DNA of 64,000 nt from Mimachlamys varia (lineage: Eukaryota > Mollusca > Bivalvia > Pectinida > Pectinidae). Made by a program: the position numbers and the translations under genes. The notes beneath the pieces are model-generated. The model was not told the origin of the DNA, did no database searches, and saw only the letters and a list, made by a program, of their open reading frames with translations. Location of the stretch: positions 12,720,001-12,784,000 of the forward strand of contig OX392534.1 in assembly GCA_947623455.1 (NCBI GenBank). The letters run 5' to 3'. Positions 1 to 13,900 of this stretch are shown piece by piece. Positions within the stretch are counted from its first letter, which is position 1; each line of letters begins with the position of its first letter.

Positions 1-2602
1 AAACCTAACATTTATATATACAGTCATTGCTATTGTGACTCGAATGGATTTATCAGACTCGTTGGCAGGTTTTACTAAACAGAAATAGTTCCACGTTTAA
101 TTTTAAATGGTTTTATATATATATGCATCAACAAAGGAACAATTCAATTCAGTTTGAATCAGCAGTTAAAATTTGGTGTAAGAGCTCGAGACAACGATCA
201 GTAAACAGCGGTTTGGTTGGAGAGGCCGGCGGCCAGTTTGATTGGAAGTGTCGACTGATGCTAGACCTTCGGTCATACTTATATAATGTTGGCTTTAGAT
301 AATGTCTGGCCATTGTCTCGCTTGAACATCAGTCATTTCGACGTGGCACAGCGCCAACACAAAATGTATCATTAGAATGGACTCTGGTCTATCACATACG
401 GCATCGCTGGGACAAAAAGGCCTTTCCATTTTTCATACATATACATAAAGGACAACACATACAGGACACAAGATATTAATCAGAGCTCTCTGTCCCTAGC
501 CCCTGTCCCGAACACATCGGTCTCCACTGATACAAGGCATGTATATTAGAAGGAGCAACCCCACAATGGGTTAAGTAAACGCTTCAGACATGTAACGTCG
601 ACATGACGCTAGTGGTGCTGTTGTACTATAACATCAGCTATTTTGTACATAAAAAACAACATTTACACAGATACACTCCTCTGTAAGTCGTATATAGAAA
701 ATTCTATAATTGGAGAGGAGTCTCTAAAAGAGATAGAACTGCAGTGCAACGTCATGCTGATATATATATCAGTCACAAGACGCAGACACGTATATTGATA
801 AATATCGGCTATATTCAATTTTCCAATCTGTTTCTGCAATACTGTATATCATTATGCCGAGAAGAAAAATCGTTCTGTATCGAACCATTACTCGTTCACA
901 CCCGATAGGACATATATGTAGCTAGGCCGTGCATTTGTCGCCATTATCTATTGTAATTGGGCATGCATCCGCAATAAGCATCTATAAGCAGACGACGATG
1001 AAGTAAAACCGAAATACTAAGTAAAATTCCTACTGTGCAGGAATTCACAACTACGATACCTGGCAGCTTTACGATCGTTATGATCTAACACCGGAAGCGG
1101 TTAAATTCTTATGTCGCATATTTTCTGTCAAACGTAAAATTTTAAATGGACTGTAATGAAAATTCACGCTTTTATAACTATAGATTTAAACTTCTTACTC
1201 ATGTTGACCGACTTGTACGGGAGTTACAAAATAATCCTATATAACTGTCAATGAGTGAATGCCTTGCTTGCTGTATGGTGTTGTATAAGTATGCACAGTC
1301 GTGCATGTCTACTGCATGTCTGTATTAATGTATGTTGTTATACGTTTATGTTGTATCTAAGTATAATTACCATGCTGTTGAAAATGTCGGCCCGGGACAT
1401 TAAATGTTAGCCTGTTTCCCGTGGCAAGGTATAAACCTTCATTACAATTACAGCTCTTAAAAGTTACATTGCGCATGCGTTTCCTTTACCAGTCTGCATG
1501 CTAAGCGTTGAAATTAGCCAAAAACTAATTTAATTACATATGAAAATTTATGTGGTTGACGAGACAACATCTTTCATTTGTCAGATGCCTATCCGTCAAA
1601 TCTCCAAACCAGCAAATATCACAGTTGCACACGTGATCGGTAACATAACTTACCGGCTCTGTCATTTATTAATGGAATTTGTCAGATAGCCATCAAATAC
1701 GTATAGTGATGATGGACAAGTAGTGCGGCAGGACAGTACGTACTCCGCGGGATCACCGCCCCGTCTTCATACCGCAACGCTTTATCATACCAACCATCTT
1801 TATGTGCCCAACAAAACTTGCACAAATATAGATAGACCAAACGGTCTCGAGAAAATCGAGTTTTTATACCTTTATGCAAATTATGAAAATTGCGAGATGA
1901 TTTCAACAAGGAAACGAACTTCTGACAAAGACGAGTAAATAGTCGATGTATTAAGTGGGCTAATATCTACGAATCTTTAATGTCATAAACAGTACAAACA
2001 GCCACTAACAAAGAAGTTCGGCTATGTAAATGGAAGAAAGATGAGCTCATTTACAAGGAACAAATTGCATACAACACAAAACCTTGGTTGTTAGCCGAAC
2101 GAGGTTAGCCGGTGTATTTGCCCTGCATAGAGATCGCGGATAAGTTTTATTATTTCTACGTTGCCGATTCCAATCGCTTCGTGTAGTTTGGTTTCCGTTA
2201 TAAAGGATTCCGTAATGCTATATTTGGTCACGTGACAGGCGATTACCGTGCCATCAAGATTGTGATCGAGCTTGTTAGCCTTGTTATGACAATGATGACG
2301 TCATAATAGCAGAGTGCACCCTCTCGTGGGGGATCGTGTGACAAGAAATAACAAATATTCTCTTTAGGGTTCTGTTGATAAATGATGCGTCAGATTCGCG
2401 ACATAACAATAAATGGCGACGTTTTTATTGGTTAATCATATGTATTGTGTTTAAATGACCTTGGCTTTTGCAAGTCCATTTTCAATAAAACATAAATGTA
2501 CACATTTAACATAGGCATGAAGAACTGTTTTTTTATTTATCAATTAATGTAAAAGCGGTATTGGCTGTTAATATATAGTAAACGCAAGATGGTTTACTAT
2601 AA
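1..2602. other. Non-coding single-copy DNA, no gene seen
   Basis: Only short open frames (75 codons or fewer) occur, overlapping each other on both strands near 1.7-1.9 kb, with no recognisable domain. There is a short AT dinucleotide run near 115-125 and a full TGACGTCA palindrome at 2296-2303. Nothing else stands out. It may be intergenic or intronic. Confidence 0.6.
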
Positions 2603-2866
2603 GTTTGTATGATGTAAGCGTTCACTGTGTAGTTTGTACAATGTATGACGTAAATGTTCACTCTGTAGTTTGTATGACGTAAATGTTCAATGTGTAGTTT
2701 GTATGACGTAAGCGTTCACTGTGTCGTTTGTATGACGTAAGTGTTCAATGTGTAGTTTGTATGACGTAAGTGTTCACTGTGTGGTTTGTATGACGTAAAC
2801 TTTTACTGTGTGGTCCGTGTTTGTATGTTTTGTGCATGACGTAAAAGTTGTGTGTGGTCTGTAGCA
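2603..2866. repeat. Minisatellite, 29-bp unit, about 8-9 copies
   Basis: The phrase GTTTGTATGACGTAA recurs every 29 bases, followed by a variable half of the form gTGTTCACTGTGT. The first and last copies are degenerate: the last one contains an inserted GTCCGTGTTTGTATG-like stretch. Each unit carries TGACGTAA, a near-match to the CRE octamer. Small ORFs here simply follow the repeat. Confidence 0.85.
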
Positions 2867-4159
2867 CACAAACGTTTAGTAAAAACCCAAACAAGCTGTA
2901 AAGCTGCCCATGGTACGTGGATCCTGCTTTTGACAAACATTATACCGACACCATTACATAAGCGACCCGTACTTTATTAGTGTTCCTGCCAGACCCCTAT
3001 TCTTGATTAGGGAGTCTATTGCCGGGAAACAGACCGAGGCTAGACGCTCGTCAGCTATATAAGACTACAACAGCTACACATTCCCAGCAGTTACACAATT
3101 ATGCGAGGATTGCAGAAGATTCTGATTGGCCAGATAATCCAAGGAGATCGCGTCGCATTAAGTCAAGAGCCCAGATAGACACGGGGATGAATTTCCTCTT
3201 GACTTTCATGTGAAATGAAGGATCTCAAATACCCCTACATAGATTTTGTCTTATCTTGCCAAAACGTTTTCCATTTTGCGAACCATCGAATTTCCCATTC
3301 ACACTTTTTAAGAGAAAATACATGAATATCTTCTCGGTCGGAAGTGTGTCCCTAAGTGGTCAGCAGAGTCCAGCCGTGGGCAGGGATCGTGTGAATTGGA
3401 CAGGTGTATTGTGGACACGCTGTGTGCTAAGTCCACTGACCACCGGCCTTCTCTGTCCGAGTAAATAACTCCCGAAGATTATCGGTCCAAATTGAGTTCC
3501 CGGTATCTTTGATATCTACCAAATTACTTACACCGTAAATACGTCTTCGGTCGCGTTGTCTTATTTATGCTACTGGTGAAAATACGGTCTGTGGTCACAA
3601 TAAATTGGGAAGCGACTGTTATATCACTTGTATGTGTGATTCTGTCATTTCGGACCGTTCAATTAGTGGACAGTGCTCAGTGTGACAAATGTACTTGACA
3701 CATGTTATGTCGCACGTCAGGCGTAGAACGTCAAGAGAACCAGTTCGTTTCATTAGTACACTACATATAAATGTATTACGACTGCATACCTTGTACCCAG
3801 CAGCGACTAGCGTTGACACACACAAAACACAGACTTATAATGTTGTGTTTGATGGCATTACAGCTCAATCTGATAAATGCCATCTGATAAGGTCTGTTAG
3901 CTGAGAAGGTGCAGCTCGAGCCCACCTAGATCGCTCTGCCGATACCACCTGTATATCTGATAAAAGTCTAATTACGTTTTAAAGTCAATATTTTGGGCGA
4001 GATTGTCACCCTAACACTGCACCAGCTGACAGATAAACCTCGAAACAGGTAACAGAATATCAAAATAATTTAAGTCGAGTTATTTGAGTCCAAAATATGT
4101 TGAGAAAGTAAGGCATAAAGTCTATACGAAACAGAATTAAATTTATCCCAACAGTTGTA
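2867..4159. other. Non-coding DNA, no gene seen
   Basis: Short open frames (64-71 codons) occur at 3019-3213, 3256-3468 and on both strands at 3619-3904. They overlap antisense and resemble no family I know. A TCTGATTGG motif lies near 3120. No tandem structure is seen. Confidence 0.5.
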
Positions 4160-4640
4160 AGCTTTCGTACAGGTGAAATCGTAATATACAGGTATCAATG
4201 TTAGTGGGTACTTTATTGACGTAATACACAGGTAGTTTTGTGACAGCTGATGTACAGAATAAAAAGCTGACTTTGTGTTCGTGAAAAAGTGGTAGTGGAC
4301 AGGCAATTCCGTGTACAGGTAAATTAATACACAGGTAATTTTGACTACATGCGAGTTGTGATCGACAGATAAATTTGTGAACACGTGAGTCGTAATTTAA
4401 AGTTGTTTACATGCAAGTCGTAATGACAGGTAACTTTGTTTATATGCAAGTCGTTAAGACAGGTAACTGTGTGAACACGCGAGTCGTAAAGACAGGTAAC
4501 TGTGAGCACGCGCGTCGTAAAGACAGGTAACTTTGTGAACACGAGTCGTAATAACATGTAACTTTGTTCATATGGTAGTCGTAATTGACGGTACCTTTGC
4601 CTACATGCGAGTCGTAAAGACAGCTAATTTTGCATATTCA
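4160..4640. repeat. Degenerate minisatellite, about 33-bp unit
   Basis: Two linked phrases, ACAGGTAACTTTGTG and CGAGTCGTAAAG, alternate with a period near 33 bases. The best copies lie at 4400-4560. Copies decay outward on both sides, so the limits are approximate. Indels of a few bases break the register, which also breaks the minus-strand ORFs that cross it (4070-4557). Confidence 0.75.
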
Positions 4641-5608
4641 CATATTACTTTGTTTACATTCGAGCCTTAATTCTTTAATTAAGGGGTAACTTTGTGTAAA
4701 GTTGGTAATCTAATATGCACGTTATTGACTTAGGCGACTGTCGTTGTACACAGGTTTCATACAACTGAAAGCTAAGGATTTTGATTTCTTCGTTAGAGAT
4801 TTTAAAATCAATTTCTACTAGATCCACTGTCACATTCCATAAAAATTAGTTTTGTTGGCTTTTAATGGGTTTATCTTTTTAATAGCACTTATGACAAGTT
4901 TTAATACCTTTTAAATTGGACTTTTGAAATCTTGTCGATACAAGAAATGGATATGGAAAAATCCAAATCTTTGTCATAAAGTACAGGTCATGCTACTTTC
5001 TTTACAAGACAGTTCTTGACTGACAGGTTAAAGTAACAGACATAAATGCAACAGATACTTCACATAACTGTAACATATCATGGTTATTTTCCGTTGAAAT
5101 AACTAACATACACTGTAGTATAAACTTTACCGAAATATTTTAGAGTTTAAACCACAACCCAGAGAGTCTGCTATCTGAAAATAATCAAACGTATAAGCTG
5201 TACTGATGGACGTGTTTTTAACGACACTGTCTTACCGTAGAAACGTAACATGGCCCATAACAACTGTCAAAAGAGAAAACGAAAGTAGTCATACTCACAC
5301 TGAAGTGAAAGCACTATGACAAGTACATGGTAAAATCCGGACCGTAACCGTCCCGCGGTCCGGACTGTACCGCCTCCTCCAATAGCCATAACACTCTAAA
5401 CTCCGAACAATATAAATTACTCCAATATCACTTAAGTGTCATCGTCCGAATTCATGTCCTGTGTTACATACTACACACACAACTGACTAGGGCAGAGTCA
5501 GCACCATGACGTTCCGTCACTGTGCTGTTCAGCCCAGCTAGTGCTAGTTGTGCTTGCCTAACGCCAGACTATATCGCCGCCCATTACAGCAGGCAATCAG
5601 GCGGCCAG
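4641..5608. other. Non-coding DNA upstream of a promoter candidate
   Basis: AT-rich to 5300, then distinctly more GC-rich from 5330. A short imperfect inverted repeat built on CCGGACC/GGTCCGG lies at about 5337-5365. GACGTTCCGTCA near 5510 is an imperfect CRE-like palindrome. No open frame of note is present. Confidence 0.45.
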
Positions 5609-5662
5609 CCAATCAGAGCGCCCGTTATTACTCCCGCTGTCAGGCGGTGTGTTGATATATAG
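5609..5662 (+). promoter_or_regulatory. Candidate core promoter: CCAAT box and TATA box
   Basis: A CCAATCAGAGCG box begins at 5609 and a TATATAG element lies at 5656-5662, about 45 bases downstream, both in plus orientation inside a locally GC-rich stretch. If used, transcription would start near 5685-5695. The first ATG after that, near 5721, opens only 27 codons before a stop. I see no gene body that this promoter clearly serves, so the call rests on motif arrangement alone. Confidence 0.3.
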
Positions 5663-6366
5663 TAAGTGACCCGAAACCTTTCAGGTTAGCAACTTAACAA
5701 GCATTCATCATAGCTTGTTTATGTCTTGGTATGATGTTGGGCAATGTGTGCCACTTTTGATCCGAGTATGTGTGGCCTCCTCTGCCACAACCGTGCCACT
5801 TTGATGAAGCTTCAGTGCAGTATATTATTATTATTATGCGTCGTACGATGATAATAGCGATTCATACCACGGGAGAAGGAAACAATCTAACGACATGTAC
5901 CTCCACCACGATGCCTGGTGTCGAGGGGGAAATCAACTCACAAATGTGCCAAGTTTTAATTTCTCCATGAAATATGATGAAGTGTGTTTGGGAATCTGTG
6001 ATCCCTATCCGAATGTCAGAAGGAAACGGAGAACGGCCTGACAGATAGATCATAGCCAGCTCCAATGGGAATTGGAAACACATTAATAGAAAGATTTTGT
6101 CACATTTGGTATTAAATCATGCAATACAAACGTTTTGGGGATTGTATGACGAATGTCCTTTATAGGTTACATAAACCGTTTGACAGGGACCCGTGACATT
6201 TGATGAGGGAGCACGCGCGCGAGCGGTTCCGATACAGCTTGTAAAGAAACGTTTTATTGGCGGAAATTTGAAACAAATGTACTCGATAGCTTAAGAAGGG
6301 GAGCTTTTCTGTAAATCATTACGTGTACATAGATTATGAGCGATTTAAACTTGTGTGTGTGTTGGT

Positions 6367-6384
6367 GGGGGGGGGGGGGGGGGG
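6367..6384 (+). repeat. Poly-G tract, 18 G
   Basis: An uninterrupted run of 18 guanines is preceded by a short GT-rich stretch (GTGTGTGTGTTGGT). Runs this long are prone to slippage and can form quadruplex structures. The exact length is uncertain in any assembly. Confidence 0.9.
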
Positions 6385-7137
6385 CAAATGTACTGTAAAC
6401 TGTTTAGTGAGATAGCCAGACCTGCACCAGTGATACTCCAATCAAGCTTGCGATAGAAGCATGACAGCCTCACTAAAACGTTTTCACAGGCAGTGTTTTC
6501 ACTGCATGCTGCAAAAATCTATACACATCATACACAATTAAAGACCACCTACTGACTATTTTATTCTGTGTCGTGATTTTGAAACATTTTAATCACAATG
6601 ATAATGTAAACTACCTGAACTTTACGCGCACGATCTCCGCCATTCCCATCCATACAAGTATACTATGTGTACCTTACTATCGGTTCCATCTCGTCGTACC
6701 TGCCCACTTCCATGGCCCCTGTATTCTCCACCAACCAGCTCGCCATTTTTCCGCGCCATTTAATTTCTAAGTGTAGGGTATAATCGAAGGATGAGTGGTG
6801 TAACGGCAGCTAGATAAAACACTCACTAATTAATAGTTATGTACGACAATGTGAGTTGGTAAGAGAAACCATGACTTGTTCTCACAGTTGTGGCTCGTCC
6901 CGCCTCCCGGATCGAATATTGCGTCTTCAAAGATCAACCACTTCACATGGAGGCGAAATTTCGACTCATATCGTTGTCACAAAATAATGGCTTGCTGTAC
7001 TTTTAAGTACGAAACAATGTACGTTTCACCGTAACATTACCATTTACGGGTAGTCCCGTCTGACCTCTGACCTGATGGACTGGGTAACGAGCCTTATTGG
7101 CTGATCGCATCGCTCAGATCAATGGCTACTGATACGA

Positions 7138-7147
7138 TCTCGCGAGA
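7138..7147. promoter_or_regulatory. TCTCGCGAGA palindrome
   Basis: An exact copy of the TCTCGCGAGA motif, known from many animal promoters. It is expected well under once in 64 kb by chance. An ATTGG (reverse CCAAT) lies about 40 bases upstream. No adjacent gene supports a functional promoter on either strand. Confidence 0.3.
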
Positions 7148-9778
7148 GTCTCGTCAACAGAATCGAGGTTACGTAATAACAAGGAAAGGCATCAATGGCG
7201 GAAACTTGAGACAAAAAAAAATACGGAAATTGTAGAAATGCAGATAATACATTTAAAGTCTTTTTATGTCCAGTGTCTGTTGTAAAACAGAACAGTGGAT
7301 CATCGTTTAAACCACGCCTCCTTGATACCAATCTGTATCTGCCCTTGATGAAGACGCGCCCACCCATATACCAGATCACTGAGGATATAGAATTCCAGAG
7401 AACAAGAACGGAAAAAAACTAACACCTCCACAATTCAAACTTCACGACCTTTATTTCGTCTGCCATGAAAAGAAAGAAGATTTTGAAGAATCGCACATCA
7501 CCTTTCCCTTGTAGATATATAATACACATATATGTGTTTCGAAAATATTTTTACTTTCAAGTGTCTAAAAAGACTTTGGTTTTTTCTCTGAAGTTTGTTT
7601 TAAATTTTTCTTATTTTCTTACAAATTATGTTTTTTTTGTAACCGTCACAAAGTGCCTTGTTCGGACAGGTGATGAAGTGGCTATCAGGTTGGTATGTGG
7701 ATGAACAATGCGTAGTTACATTACAAATGACTTATAACGCCACTTACCGCTGATTTACAGGGCTCTGGGCCCGGCTATGGGGCTGTAAACCCTCGCTACA
7801 CTTACCATAGATAATTATATTTCCCTCTAAAATCACAGGTCCATGAGAACAATTTAAACGTAGTTTAGGCCCTAATACATATTTTTTTTTAGTTTATGGC
7901 ACAGTTTACACAAGGAATTTTCTAATTTACCAAAATGTGTTGGAACGCCTCATCTTTTCCTTTAAGTTGTAAGAACGGAGAATGCCTTTTAATACCGTTA
8001 AGTTAGCATAAAAAGGGGAAACGGGCTATTCACACGCGCTCACGAAAATGAGCCGACAGGTAGAGCTGTAATAAGTCACCTACTAACCAATCGAGTTAGC
8101 TGTCAGCAGCAGCAGCAGCTCCAAGCCACTACAAAGGCATTCCAAATAATGCGGGAACTTGCACGCGCATACGTCTTGTTTTAGAAAGAAGGTCTGGCCC
8201 TTGGATGTTTTTGTGGCTTCCCATTTCATTTGGTTTGGAATCCACAGCACGTGCATTTAAATCTGACATTCATTCATCACATGGCGGTACATTGCGCACG
8301 GATACTGCGCATTAAGAGATAGAACGCCCATGCGCATTGGATAATGCATTGCAATATGAGCGCCAAACTCAAGAGGGCATGTCTAGATATATATTTATAT
8401 AAAGTTTTAATGTCATTATATATTTAATCTACACTATTCACGTCTGTTATTCAATGTTCGGACACATTACTTGTATTTCTGATATTCCTTTACGAGCAGA
8501 CGTTTAATTCCATAAGCTTTATTATTGAATATACATACATATATTTGTAAGCCTGTGACCTATGGTAAAAGTGCACGTCCATACTGTGATGGCTGATTAT
8601 CTTACCATTAGACCGTATTACTAGATGGTCCGGATTACACAAACAATAAGTGACAACACGTGTCTGCAGTAACATTACCATTTATTTTTTGTTCCATCAG
8701 TCCCGGTTTACTCTACTTAAATATTTACTGTGGTCCTTTTCCGAGGGAACTTTTCAGACAACACTATACGAGAACTGACTCATACAGAAATGGTAATAAT
8801 TGATGTAGTACACCACATGACTTATATTTAACAATTAATAGACAAGCAATATGAAATCTATTGATAATATAAAAAAAAATCAATATTTTAGAATTAGATT
8901 TATTTTGGCGTGTAACCGGTTAGCCGATTGACATTAAATCCTGGCCTGTTTAGAAATTCCTTGATGATGGTAGCTGCGAACTGTGTAACCTTTTCGGTTT
9001 TCATAATTTGTAGTCTCTGTAAAAGAATCGGCATTTTCCATTACCAAACCTTGCCAATATAGTCAACGATAAAACGAAAGTAGAATTTACAGCGCCCCCT
9101 ACAAAGGGGTTACAACTCTGGACGTCACGCTACTTTTCCTGTGAGCCGAATGCATATTGCCCGTCGCCAGGTTAGGTTCCTGCAGCCAGGAAGGCCGATA
9201 ACTACCAAATAGAACAGGGTATATTGACTTAATTTAGCCATTCTAGCTATTATCATGTGATGTACTAAAATTATATAACTGTCATGAAGAAGCGGACCGA
9301 TACTTAACATCCTGTGAAGGTCACAAGGGTTAGAGGCGGCGATATACTGGAGGATATAGGTGAGTTGCTGACATTTGTAATATACACGTGATTATGTTAT
9401 CACACCTGTCAGACCGTGTCACGTCAGTGCTGATTCTCATAATTGTCAATATTACACTATCGTATGACGCCCGCCGTCAGTCAAAATTGACGGCGGTGAT
9501 TTCTTGCACCAAGTGGCAGATGATGATGGTGACATCCTGTTCTTTCCTACCATGTCGCAAACACATGTGTTGTCGTTATCTATCCATTCCGTCACGTCAG
9601 ACTGTAGGAATTCGTCCTAAAAGAAGGTTAGGCATCATGCAAGTCGACCAATTCCATTTGCCCTTTTCAGTGATAAAATGACGGACGGTTTATCCCCATT
9701 AATCAACCATTCACACAAATGTAGCTATTGTAGGCTTAGTCCTTTATCTATAATATAATCTATAATAACCAACTTATA

Positions 9779-9930
9779 TTTATCGCTCTTGATGGCCAAG
9801 ATGTAAGCACGCGAGGGGTCTCGTTGTGGGAGGAACCCGGAATACCCGGAGAAAAAACAAGCGAATCGAACACCGGCCGCCTTGTTGAAAGGCAAGTATG
9901 CTAGCCACTGCATCACCACCGACCAACCTA
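9779..9930 (-). mobile_element. tRNA-derived SINE, minus strand
   Basis: Read on the minus strand, the segment from 9928 back to 9861 looks like a decayed tRNA. There is an A-box-like TGGTGATGCAGTGG, then a TTGCCTTTCAACAAGGC anticodon-arm-like stretch, then a B-box-like TGTTCGATTCG. It is followed by a body containing CTCCGGGTATTCCGGGTTCC, a block I associate with dispersed repeats in many marine invertebrates. The 3' end runs into AT-rich DNA near 9780. RNA polymerase III transcription and LINE-driven mobility are inferred from the class. I cannot name the family and saw no clear target duplication. Confidence 0.65.
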
Positions 9931-10904
9931 TATTGGATCGTCTCGTCTCCGTCCCAATACAAATGACGGCGGCGTGATCCTTTCATCAATTGCGACAGAG
10001 TAGTCCCTCTTGTTCCAAACAAGTGTGATCCTTCTTACTGAATCTCTCGCGCTATAATGACGGCAGTGAGATTACCTTTCCTTAATTATCAAACATCAGA
10101 TGGGCGTTTTATACAATGTACTATTTTCAATATCTATCCATATTGGATCAATCCCGCAAATATCCAAACTTTTGCTGATAATTCTTGACGGATCACTTCC
10201 TTTCAGCTTAAATAATGCTCGTCGTTTGTAGAAAAGAAGCGAAAGAATCCGTGAAACATTTTTTTCGTAGGAATGAGCTTCAGCCTTAATCTCACTATCC
10301 ATCAATCAAAGGGAGCCTGAGATAAACTGTAAACATCTTGAAAGATACGATAAAGCCCTGGACAGGATGCACTGTTTCCCTGTAAATGTATAATCCGGAC
10401 CCCCGGGGATCGGATCCTCTAGCGGGAGTCTAGAGCTTGGTGTGTTGGCGGGAGTCTTTGAATCTGTTGGACGAACACTGTGAAGGTGATGACGAGAATT
10501 CGCGGATGTAATGCTAAAGGGATAATTTAGCCAAGCACGGGATTAAGACGTTAAGCCACGAGGATATCTCTGATTAACGAAAACTGCCTTACCGACTTAC
10601 AAATATCACAACCATCGCTTCACCTAGCTTCAATTTACTTAACGAGTTATTCTTTATGCGTCTGTTCAGCAAGCCTCTAACTGGTATTTCGTGAGTAGGC
10701 CATATAGACTGGTCGGGCTCATCACAGAAAAATGCATAGAAATAAAATAGAAGAGTTTGATTAAAGAAAAAAACTTAAAAGGATATATGTCAAGGGATAT
10801 AGGTTGTAGACCTTCAGAGTGGAATTTTTTTCCTTTTTAGTCTTCCATAGTATTACCCAGTTTCTTCAGCATTATTCGAACAATACAAGATGGCTTAAAA
10901 TTCA
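9931..10904. other. Non-coding DNA, no gene seen
   Basis: Short overlapping frames only. ATGACGGCGG and ATGACGGCAG phrases at about 9963 and 10058 echo TTGACGGCGG near 9487, but not in a regular register. The right limit is the abrupt start of the 50-bp array. Confidence 0.5.
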
Positions 10905-13900
10905 ATGTTAACTTCCATAGGGCCTAATGTTAACACACGCACCTCTCGTACCCTTTGTCAACTTCCATAGGGCCTAATGTTAACACACGCACCACTCGTA
11001 CCCATTGTCAACGTCAATAGGGCCTAATGTTAACACACACACCTCTCGTACCCATTATCAACTTCCATAGGGCCTAATGTTAACACACGCACCACTCGTA
11101 CCCATTGTCAACGTCAATAGGGCCTAATGTCAACACACGCACCTCTCGTACCCTTTGTCAACTTCCATTGGTCCTAATGTTAACACACGCACCTCTCGTA
11201 CCCATTGTCAACTTCCATTGGTCCTAATGTTAACACACGCACCTCTCGTACCCATTACCAACTTCCTTAGGGCCTAATGTCAACACACGCACCTCTCGTA
11301 CCCTTAGTCAACTACCATACGGCCTAATGTTAACACACGCACATCTCGTACCCATTATCAACTTCCATACGGCCTAATGTTAACACACGCACCTCTCGTA
11401 CCCATTATCAACTTCCATAGGGCCTAATGTTGGCACACGCACCTCTCGTACCCATTATCAACTTACATAGGGCCTAATGTTGACACACGCACCTCTCGTA
11501 CCCATTGTCAACTTCCATAGAAACTAATGTTGACACACGCACCTCTCGTACCCATTGTCAACTTCCATAGGGCCTAATGTTAACACACGCACCTCTCTGA
11601 CACATTATCAACTTCCATAGGGCCTAGTGTTAACACACGCATCATTCGTACCCATTATCAACTTCCATAGGGCCTAATGCTAACACACGCACCTCTCTTA
11701 CACATTATCAACTTCCATAGGACCTAATGTTAACACACGCACCTCTCGTACCCATTATCAACGTCCATAGGGCCTAATGTTAACACACGCACATCTCTTA
11801 CACATTATCAACTTCCATAGGGCCTAATGTTAACACACGCATCATTCGTACCCATTATCAACTTCCATACGGCCAAATGTTAATACACGCATCATTCGTA
11901 CCCATTATCAACTTCCATAGGGCCTAATGTTGACACACGCACCTCTTGTACCCATTATCAACTTCCATAGGGCCTAATGTTAACACACGCACCTCTCGTA
12001 CCCATTATCAACTTCCATAGGGCCTAATGTTAACACACGCACCTCTCGTACCCATTATCAACTTCAATAGGGCCTAATGTTGACACACGCACCTCTCGTA
12101 CCCATTATCAACTTCCATAGGACCTAATGTTAACACACGCACCACTCGTATCCATTGTCAACTTCAATAGGGCCTAATGTTGACACACGCACCTCTCGTA
12201 CCCATTATCAACTTTCATAGGACCTAATGTTAACACACGCACCACTCGTATCCATTGTCAACTTCAATAGGGCCTAATGTTAACACACGCATCATTCGTA
12301 CCCATTATCAGCTTCCATACGGCCTAATGTTAACACAGGCATCATTCGTACCCATTATCAACTTCCATAGGGCCTAATGTTAACACACGCACCTCTCTTA
12401 CACATTATCAACTTCCATAGGACCTAATGTTAACACACGCACCTCTCGTACCCATTATCAACGTCCATAGGGCCTAATGTTAACACACGCATCATTCGTA
12501 CCCATTATCAACTTCCATAGGGCCTAATGTTAACACACGCACATCTCTTACACATTATCAACTTCCATAGGGCCTAATGTTAACACACGCATCATTCGTA
12601 CCCATTATCAACTTCCATACGGCCAAATGTTAATACACGCATCATTCGTACCCATTATCAACTTCCATAGGGCCTAATGTTGACACACGCACCTCTCGTA
12701 CCCATTATCAACTTCCATAGGGCCTAATGTTAACACACGCACCTCTCGTACCCATTATCAACTTCAATAGGGCCTAATGTTGACACACGCACCTCTCGTA
12801 CCCATTATCAACTTCCATAGGACCTAATGTTAACACACGCACCACTCGTATCCATTGTCAACTTCAATAGGGCCTAATGTTGACACACGCACCTCTCGTA
12901 CCCATTATCAACTTCCATAGGACCTAATGTTAACACACGCACCACTCGTATCCATTGTCAACTTCAATAGGGCCTAATGTTAACACACGCAACTCTCGTA
13001 CCCATTATCAGCTTCCATACGGCCTAATGTTAACACACGCATCATTCGTACCCATTATCAACTTCCATAGGGCCTAATGTTAACCCACGCACCTCTCTTA
13101 CACATTATCAACTTCCATAAGACCTAATGTTAACACACGCACCTCTCGTACCCATTATCAACGTCCATAGGGCCTAATGTTAACACACGCATCATTCGTA
13201 CCCATTATCAACTCCCATAGGGCCTAATGTTAACACACGCACCTCTCTTACACATTATCAACTTCCATAGGGCCTAATGTTGACACACGCACCTCTCGTA
13301 CACATTATCAACTTCCATAGGGCCTAATGTTAACACACGCACCTCTCGTACCCATTATCAACTTACATACGGCCTAATGTTAACACACGCACCACTCGTA
13401 CCCATTATCAACTTACATACGGCCTAATGTTAACACACGCATCTCTCGTACCCATTAGCAGCTTCCATACGGCCTAATGTTAACACACGCACCTCTCGTA
13501 CCCATTATCGACTTCCATAGGGCCTAATGTTAACACACGCACCACTCGTATCCATTATCAACTTCCATACGGCCTAATGTTAACACACGCACCTCTCGTA
13601 CCCATTATCAACTTCCATAGGGCCTAATGTTAATACACGCAACTCTCGTACCCATTATCAACTTCCATAGGGCCTAATGTTGACACACGCACCACTCGTA
13701 TCCATTATCAACTTCCATACGGCCTAATGTTAACACACGCACCTCTCGTACCCATTATCAACTTCCATAGGGCCTAATGTTAAAACACGCAACTCTCGTA
13801 CCCATTATCAACGTCCATAGGGCCTAATGTTGACACACGCACCACTCGTATCCATTGTCAACTTCAATAGGGCCTAATGTTAACACACGCACCTCTCGTA

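Larger units (their letters stand above)
5663..9778. other. Non-coding single-copy DNA, no gene seen
   Basis: All open frames are short (97 codons or fewer), AT-rich or antisense to each other. Landmarks are a G run at 6367-6384, TCTCGCGAGA at 7138-7147, a CAG run of about five units near 8107, and NRF1-like TGCGCA sites clustered at about 8290-8340. A small hairpin with CCGCCGTCA/TGACGGCGG arms lies near 9470-9495. No exon with recognisable protein similarity was found. Confidence 0.55.

Noticed and set aside
6790..6930. A second tRNA-like SINE head (GGATGAGTGGTGTAACGGC ... GGATCGAATATTG)
   Set aside because: A-box and B-box resemblance is weak and their spacing (about 125 bases) is too large without an assumed insertion.
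7465..7704. A 79-residue basic/aromatic protein
   Set aside because: Composition is what AT-rich DNA encodes by chance; no motif, no splice context.
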